NCBI GenBank assembly: GCA_021741925.1
Contig: JAIOWW010000004.1
Span: 1 to 26,516 of the forward strand
Length of the DNA: 26,516 nucleotides
From: Pontimonas sp.
Lineage (GTDB): Bacteria > Actinomycetota > Actinomycetes > Actinomycetales > Microbacteriaceae
Direction: 5' to 3'
A program made the translations under genes and the position numbers. Of this stretch, positions 8,252 to 16,197 are shown piece after piece. Under the pieces are notes generated by a model that was not told where the DNA came from, made no database searches, and worked only from the letters and a program-made list of their open reading frames with translations. Each line of letters begins with the position of its first letter. Within the stretch, counting starts at the first letter, position 1.

Positions 8252-8279
8252 ATTATGCGCGACCATAGAGCTATGTCAC
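8252..8279 (-). promoter_or_regulatory. Candidate copZ-copA promoter
   Basis: On the minus strand, GTGACA (complement of 8274-8279) and CATAAT (complement of 8252-8257) are separated by 16 nt. Each differs from the sigma-70 consensus at one base. The predicted transcription start is near 8245. The -35 box overlaps the start codon of the divergent gabD2-like gene, so the two transcription units share regulatory space. Confidence 0.5.
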
Positions 8280-9856
8280 CCACAGCAACGACGCCGACAG
8301 TCTCACCTTCCGTGCATCCGCCGATTTCCAGCGAGCAGCAGAGTGCCTGGACCAGCCTCGTGTTCCCCGGAGCGGGAACACAGGAACACTTCTCCCCTCT
8401 CGATGGATCCCTCATCGCCGCGTTGCCAAAATCGGAGGCCTTGGACGTTGATGGTGCCTTCGAGAAAGCGCGACGTGCGGCACAGTCCTGGAAGTCTGAA
8501 TCCTTTGCTCACCGCAAACGCGTCATGATGCGCTTTCACGATCTGGTGCTGGAGCACCAGGGAACCCTGCTCGATGTTGTCCAGTGGGAGACAGGGAAGT
8601 CTCGTGCGTCAGCGTTTGATGAAGTGGCGGACGTTGCTCTCACCGCACGCTACTACGCCAACAGTGCCGAAACACACCTGCGACCGGAGAAGCGCCAAGG
8701 TGCTCTGCCTTTTGTGACTCAAACCCGAGTTCACTTCCAGCCCAAAGGTGTTGTGGGCATGATCACGCCCTGGAACTACCCCCTGACTCTTCCGCTGAGC
8801 GATGCGGTTCCTGCTCTCATGGCCGGTAACGGGATTGTTCTGAAGCCCGACGCGCAAACACCGTTCTCTGCTTTGTCAGCCCTTCACCTGCTCTATCAGG
8901 CGGGTCTTCCCGAAGGTCTCTTCCAGGTCGTCATTGGTGATGGGCCAGAGCTTGGCACCGCCATCATCAACAACGCCAACTTCGTGATGTTCACGGGATC
9001 AACGGCGACGGGAAAGATCGTGGCCGAACAGGCAGCTCGTCGCCTTATTGGTTTCTCTGCCGAGCTGGGCGGGAAGAACCCGATGATTGTGCTGGATGAT
9101 GCTCCGCTGGAGCGCGCACTTGAGGGAGCCATCACCGCAAGTTTCTCGAACGCGGGACAACTGTGTATGTCGATTGAGCGTCTCTACGTTCACGAGGGCA
9201 TCTATGACCGCTTTGTTCCACGGCTCATCGAAGAGGTCAGGAAGCTCAGGCTTGGCACAGCGTTTGATTTCTCATACGAAGTGGGAGCTCTCATCTCGGC
9301 TGAACAATTAGAGAAAGTCCAGGCTCACGTGAGCGATGCTTTGGAGCGAGGAGCAACGCTCCTCGCAGGAGGCTCTCATCGACCCGACATCGCCCCCTAC
9401 GCTTTCGAGCCCACACTCCTCACTGGTGTGACGGAGGACATGATGCTCTGCCGCGGAGAAACCTTTGGGCCCGTGGTCGCCATTTATCGAGTCTCGAGCG
9501 ATGAGGAGGCCATCGCGATGGCTAATGACACCCGCTATGGCCTGAACGCCAGTGTCTGGGGCTCAAAGACTCGAGCCGAGAGCGTTGCCGTCCAGATTCA
9601 AGCGGGCAGTGTGAATGTGAACGAAGGTTTCACCGCGTCCTGGGCCTCCACCGATGCCCCGATGGGCGGATTCAAGGAATCCGGTGTTGGTCGTCGCCAC
9701 GGCCGCGAAGGAATCCAGAAATACACCGATGTCCAAACAATCGCCACCCAGAGTGGCATGAACGTCGCAGCACCAACGGGAATGAGCGCCGAGGCCTTCA
9801 CCCGTGCGATGACCACGGGTCTTCGCCTCATGAAATATCTCCCTTTTAGAAAGTAG
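8273..9856 (+). CDS. gabD2: NADP-dependent succinate-semialdehyde dehydrogenase type (GabD2-like)
   Basis: A 527-aa aldehyde dehydrogenase. It contains GVVGMITPWNYPLTL at the cofactor site, FTGSTATGK (dinucleotide loop), the general base E264 in FSAELGGKNP, the catalytic C298 in FSNAGQLCMS, and the C-terminal APMGGFKESGVGRRHG. The run FSNAGQLCxSIER and the fixed C-terminal pattern match the actinobacterial GabD2 group, which oxidises succinate semialdehyde (and probably related aldehydes) to the acid with NADP+. An upstream in-frame ATG at 8150 would put 41 residues inside antisense copZ, so ATG 8273 is preferred. About 25 low-complexity Ser/Thr/Pro residues precede the conserved domain. It is followed after 5 nt by an SDR gene and is probably co-transcribed. 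Substrate is family inference. Confidence 0.85.
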   Translation: MSPTATTPTVSPSVHPPISSEQQSAWTSLVFPGAGTQEHFSPLDGSLIAALPKSEALDVDGAFEKARRAAQSWKSESFAHRKRVMMRFHDLVLEHQGTLLDVVQWETGKSRASAFDEVADVALTARYYANSAETHLRPEKRQGALPFVTQTRVHFQPKGVVGMITPWNYPLTLPLSDAVPALMAGNGIVLKPDAQTPFSALSALHLLYQAGLPEGLFQVVIGDGPELGTAIINNANFVMFTGSTATGKIVAEQAARRLIGFSAELGGKNPMIVLDDAPLERALEGAITASFSNAGQLCMSIERLYVHEGIYDRFVPRLIEEVRKLRLGTAFDFSYEVGALISAEQLEKVQAHVSDALERGATLLAGGSHRPDIAPYAFEPTLLTGVTEDMMLCRGETFGPVVAIYRVSSDEEAIAMANDTRYGLNASVWGSKTRAESVAVQIQAGSVNVNEGFTASWASTDAPMGGFKESGVGRRHGREGIQKYTDVQTIATQSGMNVAAPTGMSAEAFTRAMTTGLRLMKYLPFRK

Positions 9857-9861
9857 AGACC

Positions 9862-10683
9862 ATGGCAGAGCCTTATTCACTCACGGGAAAGCACGTTCTC
9901 ATTACCGGTGCCGGTAGTGGAATCGGTCGACTCATGGCTCTCGGTGCCGCGAGGCGGGGTGCCACCCAGTTGGTCCTCTGGGATCTGAACCTTCCCGCAG
10001 CGAAAGCAGTGGCGAAAGAGGTCGAAGCTCTGGGAGCCAGTGCGCTTGCAATGTCGGTGGATGTCTCGAAAAAGGCGCCCGTCACCACGGCAGCCGCCAA
10101 GGTCTTCGACAAGGTTGGTCACCTCGATGTGCTGATCAACAATGCCGGAGTAGTCACCGGGAAACATTTCCTTGACCTCGACGAGAAAGACGTTTCCCTG
10201 ACCTACGCCGTGAACACGTTCGCTCTGTATTGGACGATTCAGGCTTTCCTGCCCTCCATGCTGGCGCGTGACTCGGGTCGACTGGTCACAATTGCGAGTG
10301 CTGCCGGACTGGCGGGCTCGTCCCGGTTGACGGATTATTCCGGAAGCAAGCACGCAGCAGTGGGGTTCATGGAGTCACTTCGTGCAGAGCTGCGCGATGC
10401 TGGCAGCGGAGTGAGTGCTCTGACGGTCAACCCGTTCTACATCAACACCGGGATGTTCGACGGAGTGAAGTCCGGAAGCCCGCTCTTGCCGATTCAAGAC
10501 CAAGATGACGCGACAGCGAAAATCTTGGACGCGGTGGAGTCCACGAAACGCGAGCTGCTTCTCCCCGGCATGGTCTATTCGGTGAGGGTGTTCCGGCTAC
10601 TGCCCACAGCTCTGTTTGACTGGATTGCCGACGCCTTTGGTATCAACAAAGCCATGAAGACTTTCAGAGGTCGACGCACATAA
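9862..10683 (+). CDS. Short-chain dehydrogenase/reductase
   Basis: A 273-aa classical SDR. The nucleotide-binding motif is TGAGSGIG at residues 15-22, NNAG is at 93-96, and the catalytic pair is Y159-x3-K163 (TDYSGSKHA) with the serine at about 146 (TIASAAG). The ADP-binding acidic residue D41 after the second strand (LVLWDLN) suggests NAD(H) preference. The C-terminal third (VNPFYINTGMF, PGMVYSVRVFRLLP) resembles the membrane-associated DHRS/SDR-C subgroup seen with aldehyde or lipid metabolism. It follows the aldehyde dehydrogenase by 5 nt, suggesting successive alcohol/aldehyde oxidation steps, but the substrate is unknown. Its TAA stops 2 nt from the 3' end of the opposing tRNA gene. Confidence 0.85.
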   Translation: MAEPYSLTGKHVLITGAGSGIGRLMALGAARRGATQLVLWDLNLPAAKAVAKEVEALGASALAMSVDVSKKAPVTTAAAKVFDKVGHLDVLINNAGVVTGKHFLDLDEKDVSLTYAVNTFALYWTIQAFLPSMLARDSGRLVTIASAAGLAGSSRLTDYSGSKHAAVGFMESLRAELRDAGSGVSALTVNPFYINTGMFDGVKSGSPLLPIQDQDDATAKILDAVESTKRELLLPGMVYSVRVFRLLPTALFDWIADAFGINKAMKTFRGRRT

Positions 10684-10685
10684 CG

Positions 10686-10768
10686 TGCGCGAGGGGGGAC
10701 TTGAACCCCCACGCCCTTGCGGGCACTGGCACCTGAAGCCAGCGCGTCTGCCATTCCGCCACTCGCGC
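10686..10768 (-). tRNA. tRNA-Leu (anticodon CAG)
   Basis: The minus strand folds into a class II tRNA of 83 nt. The 7-bp acceptor stem is GCGCGAG/CTCGCGC, with discriminator A. The anticodon arm is CTGGC-TTCAGGT-GCCAG, with CAG at 10735-10733. A long variable arm (CCCGCAAGGG) and a T arm (GGGGG TTCAAGT CCCCC) complete it. CCA is not encoded. It reads CUG codons. A leucine tRNA with the same anticodon lies beside the fhaA end of the same cluster in M. tuberculosis. Confidence 0.96.
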
Positions 10769-10794
10769 AATGATGGTCGCCCATCAACCTGCCG

Positions 10795-10821
10795 AGATTA
10801 CCACAGGACTAGAGCCCCCAA
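10795..10821 (-). promoter_or_regulatory. Possible tRNA-Leu promoter
   Basis: Minus-strand TAATCT (complement of 10795-10800) lies 26 nt before the tRNA 5' end, preceded after 15 nt by TTGGGG (complement of 10816-10821). The -10 is good, while the -35 and spacing are weak. The remaining bases up to 10902 are the leader of fhaA; I see no other gene or structured element in them. Confidence 0.3.
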
Positions 10822-10902
10822 GCGGGCCAGTCCTCGAAGCTTCACCAGCCAATCGGACTACCATCACTAAGCACAGCAACCCCACCATCTGAGAGGTGCC
10901 CC

Positions 10903-11622
10903 GTGGGTTTTCTCGACAGTTTTGAACGCTCGGTGGAGCGTCTCGTGGGGGGCGCTTTCGCCAAGGCCTTTTCTGCCGGAGTGCACCCGGTTGAGATTGT
11001 TGCAGCACTCAAGAGAGAGATGGACTCTAGGGCCACCACAGTCTCCAGAACACGAACCGTGGCTCCCCATCTGTATTCCTGCGACCTCTCCACTGAGGAT
11101 CACGCACGACTTGCCCAGCTCGGTGAGCCGTTCATTACCGAGATCACTCAAGCACTCGCCGACTATGCCAGCGTCCGTGGCTACGGTCTCGCTGAGCGTG
11201 TGAGTGTCACCCTCGCTATCTCCGGGTCGCTCTCTGAGGGAATGGTAGACGTCACCAGCACCCCCGTCGGGCGAGTTGTCTGGATTCCCACTCTGACCTG
11301 GGATTCCGTTCGCTATCCGGTGGTCAAAAAATCGACGGTGATCGGGCGAGGAACAGATACCGACATTCACGTTGTCGCAAGAGGCGTCTCGAGGCACCAC
11401 TGTGAGATTCGCTGGGACGGCAAGCGCGCTGAGGCGGTCGATCTGGGGTCCACCAACGGAACGAAACTGGATGGTGAGCGCATCACCAGAGCCGCCCTTC
11501 CCGACCGGTGCACCCTGGTGATGGGCCAGGCGCGTATCCTGTTTGAGGTGGTTCCGCAGGCTGAAGCCTCGTATCGTGCCCTCGCACACCACACCCCCAC
11601 CAGCACAGAGGAGACATCGTGA
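10903..11622 (+). CDS. fhaA: FhaA: DUF3662 plus FHA-domain signalling adaptor
   Basis: A 239-aa protein. The N-terminal 110 residues form the FhaA-type DUF3662 domain (GFLDSFERSVERLVGGAF, HPVEIVAALKREMD). The C-terminal part is an FHA domain at about 138-217 with GRG (148-150), SRHH (163-166) and LGSTNG (181-186), the phosphothreonine-binding loops. In mycobacteria FhaA is a substrate and partner of PknB and affects cell-wall precursor export by interacting with MurJ/MviN. It is much shorter than the roughly 520-aa mycobacterial protein because the long low-complexity middle is absent. The GTG start at 10903 is preceded by GAGAGG. Its stop overlaps the fhaB start (GTGA). It is the first gene of the fhaA-to-pknB operon. 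Confidence 0.93.
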   Translation: MGFLDSFERSVERLVGGAFAKAFSAGVHPVEIVAALKREMDSRATTVSRTRTVAPHLYSCDLSTEDHARLAQLGEPFITEITQALADYASVRGYGLAERVSVTLAISGSLSEGMVDVTSTPVGRVVWIPTLTWDSVRYPVVKKSTVIGRGTDTDIHVVARGVSRHHCEIRWDGKRAEAVDLGSTNGTKLDGERITRAALPDRCTLVMGQARILFEVVPQAEASYRALAHHTPTSTEETS

Positions 11623-12113
11623 GTGAATTAACGCTGTTCCTACTGCAGCTCGCCTTTTTGGGACTTCTCTGGGCTTTTGTCTTCGCCATTGTGTACGCAC
11701 TTCGTACCGACCTCTTTGGACCTCCCCGGTACCGGCAGGAGGATGACGACAAACCCGCCGCGAAGCCGCCGGCTAGTCAGCCACCGACACTGTCTCCTGC
11801 TCCCACGACTCCTGGTGGCGTTGCCCAGTCTCTGGTCGTAACGTCAGGTCCCAAAGAAGGCCTGGAGATTGAACTGCTTCCCGAGGAGCAGTTCACCATT
11901 GGCCGCTCGGGAGACTCAAGCCTGGTCATTAGGGACGATGTCACCTCCACGCACCACGCACGCTTGATGCTCTGGAATGACCAGTGGATGATTCAGGATC
12001 TCGATTCGACCAACGGAACGTTCGTGGATGGTAACCGCGTGAGCATCCCCACCCCAGTTCCTCTCAATACTCCGGTGAGCGTGGGAAACACAACCTTTGA
12101 GCTCCGAAAGTAA
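11619..12113 (+). CDS. fhaB: FhaB (FipA-like): membrane-anchored FHA protein
   Basis: A 164-aa protein with an N-terminal membrane helix (residues 5-28), a Pro/Ala-rich linker (about 40-68) and a C-terminal FHA domain (about 72-163) with GRS (95-97), STHHARL (110-116) and DSTNGTF (129-135). It matches actinobacterial FhaB/FipA in length and layout. Homologues bind threonine-phosphorylated division proteins, including FtsZ-associated partners, at the membrane and are phosphorylated by PknA/PknB. It begins in a GTGA overlap with fhaA, and is followed after 4 nt by the preferred pstP start. Confidence 0.93.
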   Translation: MSELTLFLLQLAFLGLLWAFVFAIVYALRTDLFGPPRYRQEDDDKPAAKPPASQPPTLSPAPTTPGGVAQSLVVTSGPKEGLEIELLPEEQFTIGRSGDSSLVIRDDVTSTHHARLMLWNDQWMIQDLDSTNGTFVDGNRVSIPTPVPLNTPVSVGNTTFELRK

Positions 12114-12117
12114 TCGG

Positions 12118-13353
12118 ATGACCTCTGACCAGATCCTGAGTGCCGCGTCTTCCCACATTGGGAAGATTCGTGCCAGCAACCAGGATTCCGGCTCTGTCGG
12201 GCGCAACTTGTTTGTCGTAGCGGACGGGATGGGCGGCCACGCCGGTGGAGATGTGGCCAGCGCGCTCGCTGTCCAGCACCTGTTCACGCTGGATCGCACC
12301 TACGACAGCGTCGAGGACGCTCGCGAGGCACTCTTCCGCGGAGTCCTTGATGCTGGGGCCGACCTGACGAATGCGGTGGTGGAGCACCCAGAGCTAACCG
12401 GAATGGGAACCACGGTCAGCGCGATGATTCGGGTCAAATCCCAGATGGTGATCGCCCACATCGGTGACTCAAGGATTTATCGACTCCGCGAAGGCGTTTT
12501 GGAGCAGATCACCGCCGATCACACCTTTGTGCAACGACTCGTCGACAGCGGTCGGATTACCCCGGAAGAAGCAGCGGTTCACCCCCGTCGCAGTGTTTTG
12601 ATGCGGGTACTGGGTGATGTTGACGCTGAGCCCGAAGTGGACACCCACATCGTGGATACCCGCCCAGGTGACCGCTGGCTTCTGTGTTCCGATGGTCTCA
12701 GTGGCTATGTCTCTGAGAGGGATATCGCTGAGACTCTTCTTACTGTCGACGATGTTGAACTTGCCGCACACAAACTGATCACCCAGAGTTTGAGCGAGGG
12801 TGCCCCCGACAACGTGACGGTCGTGATTGTCCGAGTAGCGGAGGGCCTCGATACGTCACCCCCCGCCGAGCCCCGGATGGTCGGTGCCGCTGCGGGACCG
12901 ATGACCTACGAATCAGGGCCCGTTATGCGCAGGCCTGCTCTCCCTGCGCTGTTGCTCCACCCGTTGCGGGCACTGCCCCCAGCGGATGAGCACTTTGAGC
13001 CAGAAGAGGACTACCTCGAAGAGCTCATCCGTGAGGACCGGCGGCGATTGATTCGTCGTCGGGTGGTGTGGTCACTCTCTGTAGTCATCATCATCAGCTC
13101 TTTGGTCGGCGCGGCCTTTAGCGCCTACGAATGGACACAAACTCGATACTTCGTGGGGGAGAGCAACGGTTTCGTCGCCATCTATCAGGGTGTCCCCGAG
13201 AACGTTGGGCCTCTCTCGCTGTCCACGCTGTATGAAGAGACCGATGTGCCTCTTGACTCTCTGCAGGTTTTCGAACAGGAAAGAATTGTGGACTCACTTC
13301 CTGCTGAATCTTTGGAGGCCGCTCAGGACATCGTCGACCGGCTGAGGCGGTGA
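12118..13353 (+). CDS. pstP: PP2C-family Ser/Thr phosphatase PstP
   Basis: A 411-aa protein with an N-terminal PP2C domain (about 8-242) and a membrane helix at 316-338 with a short outer C-terminal region. Metal-binding residues are visible: D36 in VVADGMGGHAGG, D192 in CSDGLSGYV and D231 in APDNVTVV; D23 lies in the N-terminal NQDSG. It removes phosphate from PknA/PknB and their substrates such as FhaA, FhaB and PBPs. An in-frame TTG at 12097 would extend it by 7 residues into fhaB, but ATG 12118 just after the fhaB stop is preferred. The basic stretch REDRRRLIRRR precedes the helix. The extracytoplasmic tail is about 70 aa, with no recognised domain. Confidence 0.94.
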   Translation: MTSDQILSAASSHIGKIRASNQDSGSVGRNLFVVADGMGGHAGGDVASALAVQHLFTLDRTYDSVEDAREALFRGVLDAGADLTNAVVEHPELTGMGTTVSAMIRVKSQMVIAHIGDSRIYRLREGVLEQITADHTFVQRLVDSGRITPEEAAVHPRRSVLMRVLGDVDAEPEVDTHIVDTRPGDRWLLCSDGLSGYVSERDIAETLLTVDDVELAAHKLITQSLSEGAPDNVTVVIVRVAEGLDTSPPAEPRMVGAAAGPMTYESGPVMRRPALPALLLHPLRALPPADEHFEPEEDYLEELIREDRRRLIRRRVVWSLSVVIIISSLVGAAFSAYEWTQTRYFVGESNGFVAIYQGVPENVGPLSLSTLYEETDVPLDSLQVFEQERIVDSLPAESLEAAQDIVDRLRR

Positions 13354-13357
13354 CGCC

Positions 13358-14755
13358 GTGAGCGAATCGAGCGTCCCCCCTGTTGCGCCGGTCACGGGCC
13401 GCGTCGTGCTCCGGGTCAAAATGCCGCAGAGGCTTCGCAACCTGGAATTGGTCCTCCTCGTCGTTGCCCTCGGGTTAAGTGCGCTGGCTTTGGCCCTGGT
13501 TCAGTGGGGAGCGCTGGGCACGCTCGATTGGAGCCTGCTCACCTACGCTGCCGGTCTCGCCGGGCTGACGCTTGGCCTGCACCTGGTGTTGCGCATCGTC
13601 GCACGAGATGCCGACCCGTTCATTGTCCCCATAGCCACCATGCTCAATGGGCTGGGCATCACCATGATTCACCGCCTCGATATTGCTGCTGGCGCGAGTG
13701 GGTGGGACGCTGCGGGCGTTCGACAAATGGCATGGACCGCTGTCGCCCTAGTGATCACCATCATCGTGCTGATTCTCGTGAAGAACTACCGCGTGCTGTT
13801 GCGCTACCGCTACTTGGCCATGCTGGCCGGGGTGATCCTGTTAACCATGCCTTTATGGCCAGGGATTGGTCGCACGATCAATGGTGCAACTCTGTGGGTC
13901 GTCATTGGGGGGATGAATTTTCAGCCCGGCGAAATCGCGAAGATTGCTCTCGCCATCTTCTTCGCCGGCTACCTCATGACCGCTCGCGAAAGTCTCCAGA
14001 AAGTGGGGAAGACCATTGCGGGCATTCGCTGGCCGCGGGTTCGGGACCTCGGACCGTTGCTCATTGTGTGGATGGTCGCGATGGCCGTTCTGGTGTTCCA
14101 GAGGGACCTGGGGACTTCCTTACTGTATTTCGGGTTGTTCCTGGCGATGCTCTACATCGCCACCAACCGGATTTTGTGGCTGGGACTGGGCGGCGGACTT
14201 TTCGTCGCCGGTGCTGCTGCGGCGGCGAGCCAGTTGGGATACGTTCAAGGCCGCCTGCAGGGCTGGTTGGACTCCTTCAACCCCGAGGTTTATAACGCCT
14301 CCGGTGGCTCCTACCAGCTGGTTCAAGGGCTCTTCGGCTTTGCCGAGGGTGGATTCATTGGCGAAGGTTTAGGTCAGGGTCAACCTGATTTTGTTCCGCT
14401 CGCTAACTCGGACTACATCGTGGCTGCACTCGGGGAAGAACTCGGAATATTTGGGGTGTTCGCGATTCTCGCTCTCTACTTGTTGCTGGTCAGTCGAGGC
14501 TTCCGCGTCGGTTTCACCGGTACCGATGACTTTGGTCGCCTCCTGTCCACTGGATTGGCGTTTGTCCTAGCTCTGCAGGTTTTTGTTGTCATTGGGGGAA
14601 TCACCCGCGTGATTCCGGTGACGGGGTTGACGACCCCCTTCCTCGCCGCTGGGGGTTCCTCCTTGGTGGCGAACTGGATCATCGTCGCCCTGTTGTTGCG
14701 CCTCAGTGACGAGGCACGTGCATCGGTGCGGCTTGAGGCGGGAGTTCGCGCATGA
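13358..14755 (+). CDS. rodA: SEDS-family peptidoglycan glycosyltransferase RodA
   Basis: A 465-aa polytopic membrane protein of the FtsW/RodA/SpoVE (SEDS) family, with about 11-12 helices. Diagnostic stretches are GGMNFQPGEIAKIALAIFFA, the catalytic-loop region QRDLGTSLLYFG (D250), and the C-terminal PVTGLTTPFLAAGGSSLVAN. SEDS proteins polymerise lipid II into glycan strands together with a class B PBP. Its position directly before pbpA and within the kinase cluster identifies it as the RodA of the actinobacterial growth operon rather than the dcw-cluster FtsW. GTG 13358 lies 4 nt after the pstP stop. The stop overlaps the pbpA ATG (ATGA). Confidence 0.94.
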   Translation: MSESSVPPVAPVTGRVVLRVKMPQRLRNLELVLLVVALGLSALALALVQWGALGTLDWSLLTYAAGLAGLTLGLHLVLRIVARDADPFIVPIATMLNGLGITMIHRLDIAAGASGWDAAGVRQMAWTAVALVITIIVLILVKNYRVLLRYRYLAMLAGVILLTMPLWPGIGRTINGATLWVVIGGMNFQPGEIAKIALAIFFAGYLMTARESLQKVGKTIAGIRWPRVRDLGPLLIVWMVAMAVLVFQRDLGTSLLYFGLFLAMLYIATNRILWLGLGGGLFVAGAAAAASQLGYVQGRLQGWLDSFNPEVYNASGGSYQLVQGLFGFAEGGFIGEGLGQGQPDFVPLANSDYIVAALGEELGIFGVFAILALYLLLVSRGFRVGFTGTDDFGRLLSTGLAFVLALQVFVVIGGITRVIPVTGLTTPFLAAGGSSLVANWIIVALLLRLSDEARASVRLEAGVRA

Positions 14756-16197
14756 TCGGGCCGCTTCGTCGAGTGGGAATCGCCGTTCTGGCGCTCTTCA
14801 TCACGCTTTTCCTTTCCGCTAGCTACATCCAAGTTGTGGCCAGTGAGGACATCGCGAACGACGATCGCAATGTTCGCAAGCTCTACGAAAGCTTCTCTGC
14901 CGAGCGAGGTCAGATTCTCGCCGGTGGTATCCCCGTTGCGACGTCCATCCCGGTGGACAACCAATTCCGCTACTTGCGCACCTACCCTCATGCGGATCTG
15001 TATGCCCCGGTCGTTGGTTACTACACCTTGAACCAGGGCAACGCGGGAATCGAGAGTGCACTCAACCCTGTGCTCACCGGTCGGGCTAACTCCCAGATCC
15101 TTGACCAGCTCACCGCCTTAGTCACCGGATCCAGCCCCGAGGGCGCCAGCGTCCAACTGACTCTTGACCCTGAGATTCAACGCATTGCTTATGACGCTTT
15201 GGGAGACCGTCGAGGTGCCGTGGTTGTCCTGGAACCGGCGACCGGGCGCGTTCTCGCGATGGTCTCCACACCCTCCTATGACCCCAACCGTCTGGCCGCT
15301 CACTCCACGTCGTCTGTGCTAGGCGCCTACAACGAACTCTCCGAAGACCCCGACAACCCTCTGGCAAACCGCGCGATTGCTGGCGACCAGTACTTCCCGG
15401 GCTCGGTGTTCAAGATCCTGATGACAGCAGCAGCTCTCGAATCTGGTCAATACACCGCAGAGAGTGAATTTCTCAATCCAGCCGAGCTGGCACTCCCCCT
15501 CAGCACCAAGAGCATCAAGAACTCCGGGGGCAGGCTCTGCGGGGGCGAGGAAACCGTGACGTTAGAGGATGCTTTCCGGCTCAGTTGCAACATCCCCTAT
15601 GCCGAATTAGGCCTGGCGCTTGGCGAAACCGCTATCGGGTCGATGGCAGATGACTTTGGATTTGGAGCCACGCTCGAAATCCCGCTTGAAGTGACACCTA
15701 GCAATTTCCCTCGAGGGCTGGACGATGCGCAGCTGATGCTGAGCTCCTTTGGCCAGTTTGATGTTCGGGTCACACCCCTGCAAGTGGCCATGCTGAGCGC
15801 CGGTGTGGCCAATGATGGGGTACTGATGAAGCCCAACCTGGTGGACCAGGTGATCGCTCCGAACCTCCGTGTTCTGCAGGCCTGGGAGCCCACGGTCTAT
15901 TCCAGACCACTGAGTCCCCAGGTGGCGGAGGAGTTGACGCGACTGATGGTGAAAAACGTGAGTCAGGGTGTCGCCAGTGCTGCGGGAATTTCAGGCATTA
16001 GCGTCGCAGGAAAGACAGGGACAGCGGAGACAGGAATCGGTGATGGTCGCTCATTCTGGTTCACCGGCTTTGCTCCCGCGGAGAACCCCGAGCTCGTCAT
16101 TGCGGTGGTCATCGAAGGTTCGAGCCCCGAGGGGACTGCCAACACGATTGCCTCTCCTGTGGCAAAGACCATCATGGAGGCGGTGATCACCAGATGA
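14752..16197 (+). CDS. pbpA: Class B penicillin-binding protein PbpA
   Basis: A 481-aa single-pass protein: N-terminal anchor at about 8-28, a non-catalytic dimerisation/pedestal part (about 40-155), then the transpeptidase domain. The active-site motifs are SVFK (S218), SCN (S278-C279-N280) and KTGTAE (K421-T422-G423). The residues around KTG (SVAGKTGTAETG, then SFWFTGFAP) are typical. It cross-links stem peptides of new peptidoglycan made by RodA. Size and gene order match mycobacterial PbpA (Rv0016c). It is joined by ATGA overlaps to both rodA upstream and pknA downstream, which should keep the two enzymes in balance. Confidence 0.95.
   Translation: MIGPLRRVGIAVLALFITLFLSASYIQVVASEDIANDDRNVRKLYESFSAERGQILAGGIPVATSIPVDNQFRYLRTYPHADLYAPVVGYYTLNQGNAGIESALNPVLTGRANSQILDQLTALVTGSSPEGASVQLTLDPEIQRIAYDALGDRRGAVVVLEPATGRVLAMVSTPSYDPNRLAAHSTSSVLGAYNELSEDPDNPLANRAIAGDQYFPGSVFKILMTAAALESGQYTAESEFLNPAELALPLSTKSIKNSGGRLCGGEETVTLEDAFRLSCNIPYAELGLALGETAIGSMADDFGFGATLEIPLEVTPSNFPRGLDDAQLMLSSFGQFDVRVTPLQVAMLSAGVANDGVLMKPNLVDQVIAPNLRVLQAWEPTVYSRPLSPQVAEELTRLMVKNVSQGVASAAGISGISVAGKTGTAETGIGDGRSFWFTGFAPAENPELVIAVVIEGSSPEGTANTIASPVAKTIMEAVITR

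Noticed and set aside
8150..8272. Upstream extension of the GabD2-like protein to ATG 8150
   Set aside because: The extra 41 residues lie antisense to copZ and its leader, show no conservation with the family, and would place the copZ promoter inside the coding region.
8182..8415. Longer copZ reading to 8415
   Set aside because: The HMA domain and a good ribosome binding site both point to ATG 8181; the extension runs through the divergent promoter and the gabD2 start.
10867..11700. Long open frame on the minus strand opposite fhaA (277 codons)
   Set aside because: It is a shadow of the fhaA frame: no recognisable domain, biased composition, no ribosome binding site, and it crosses the start of fhaB.
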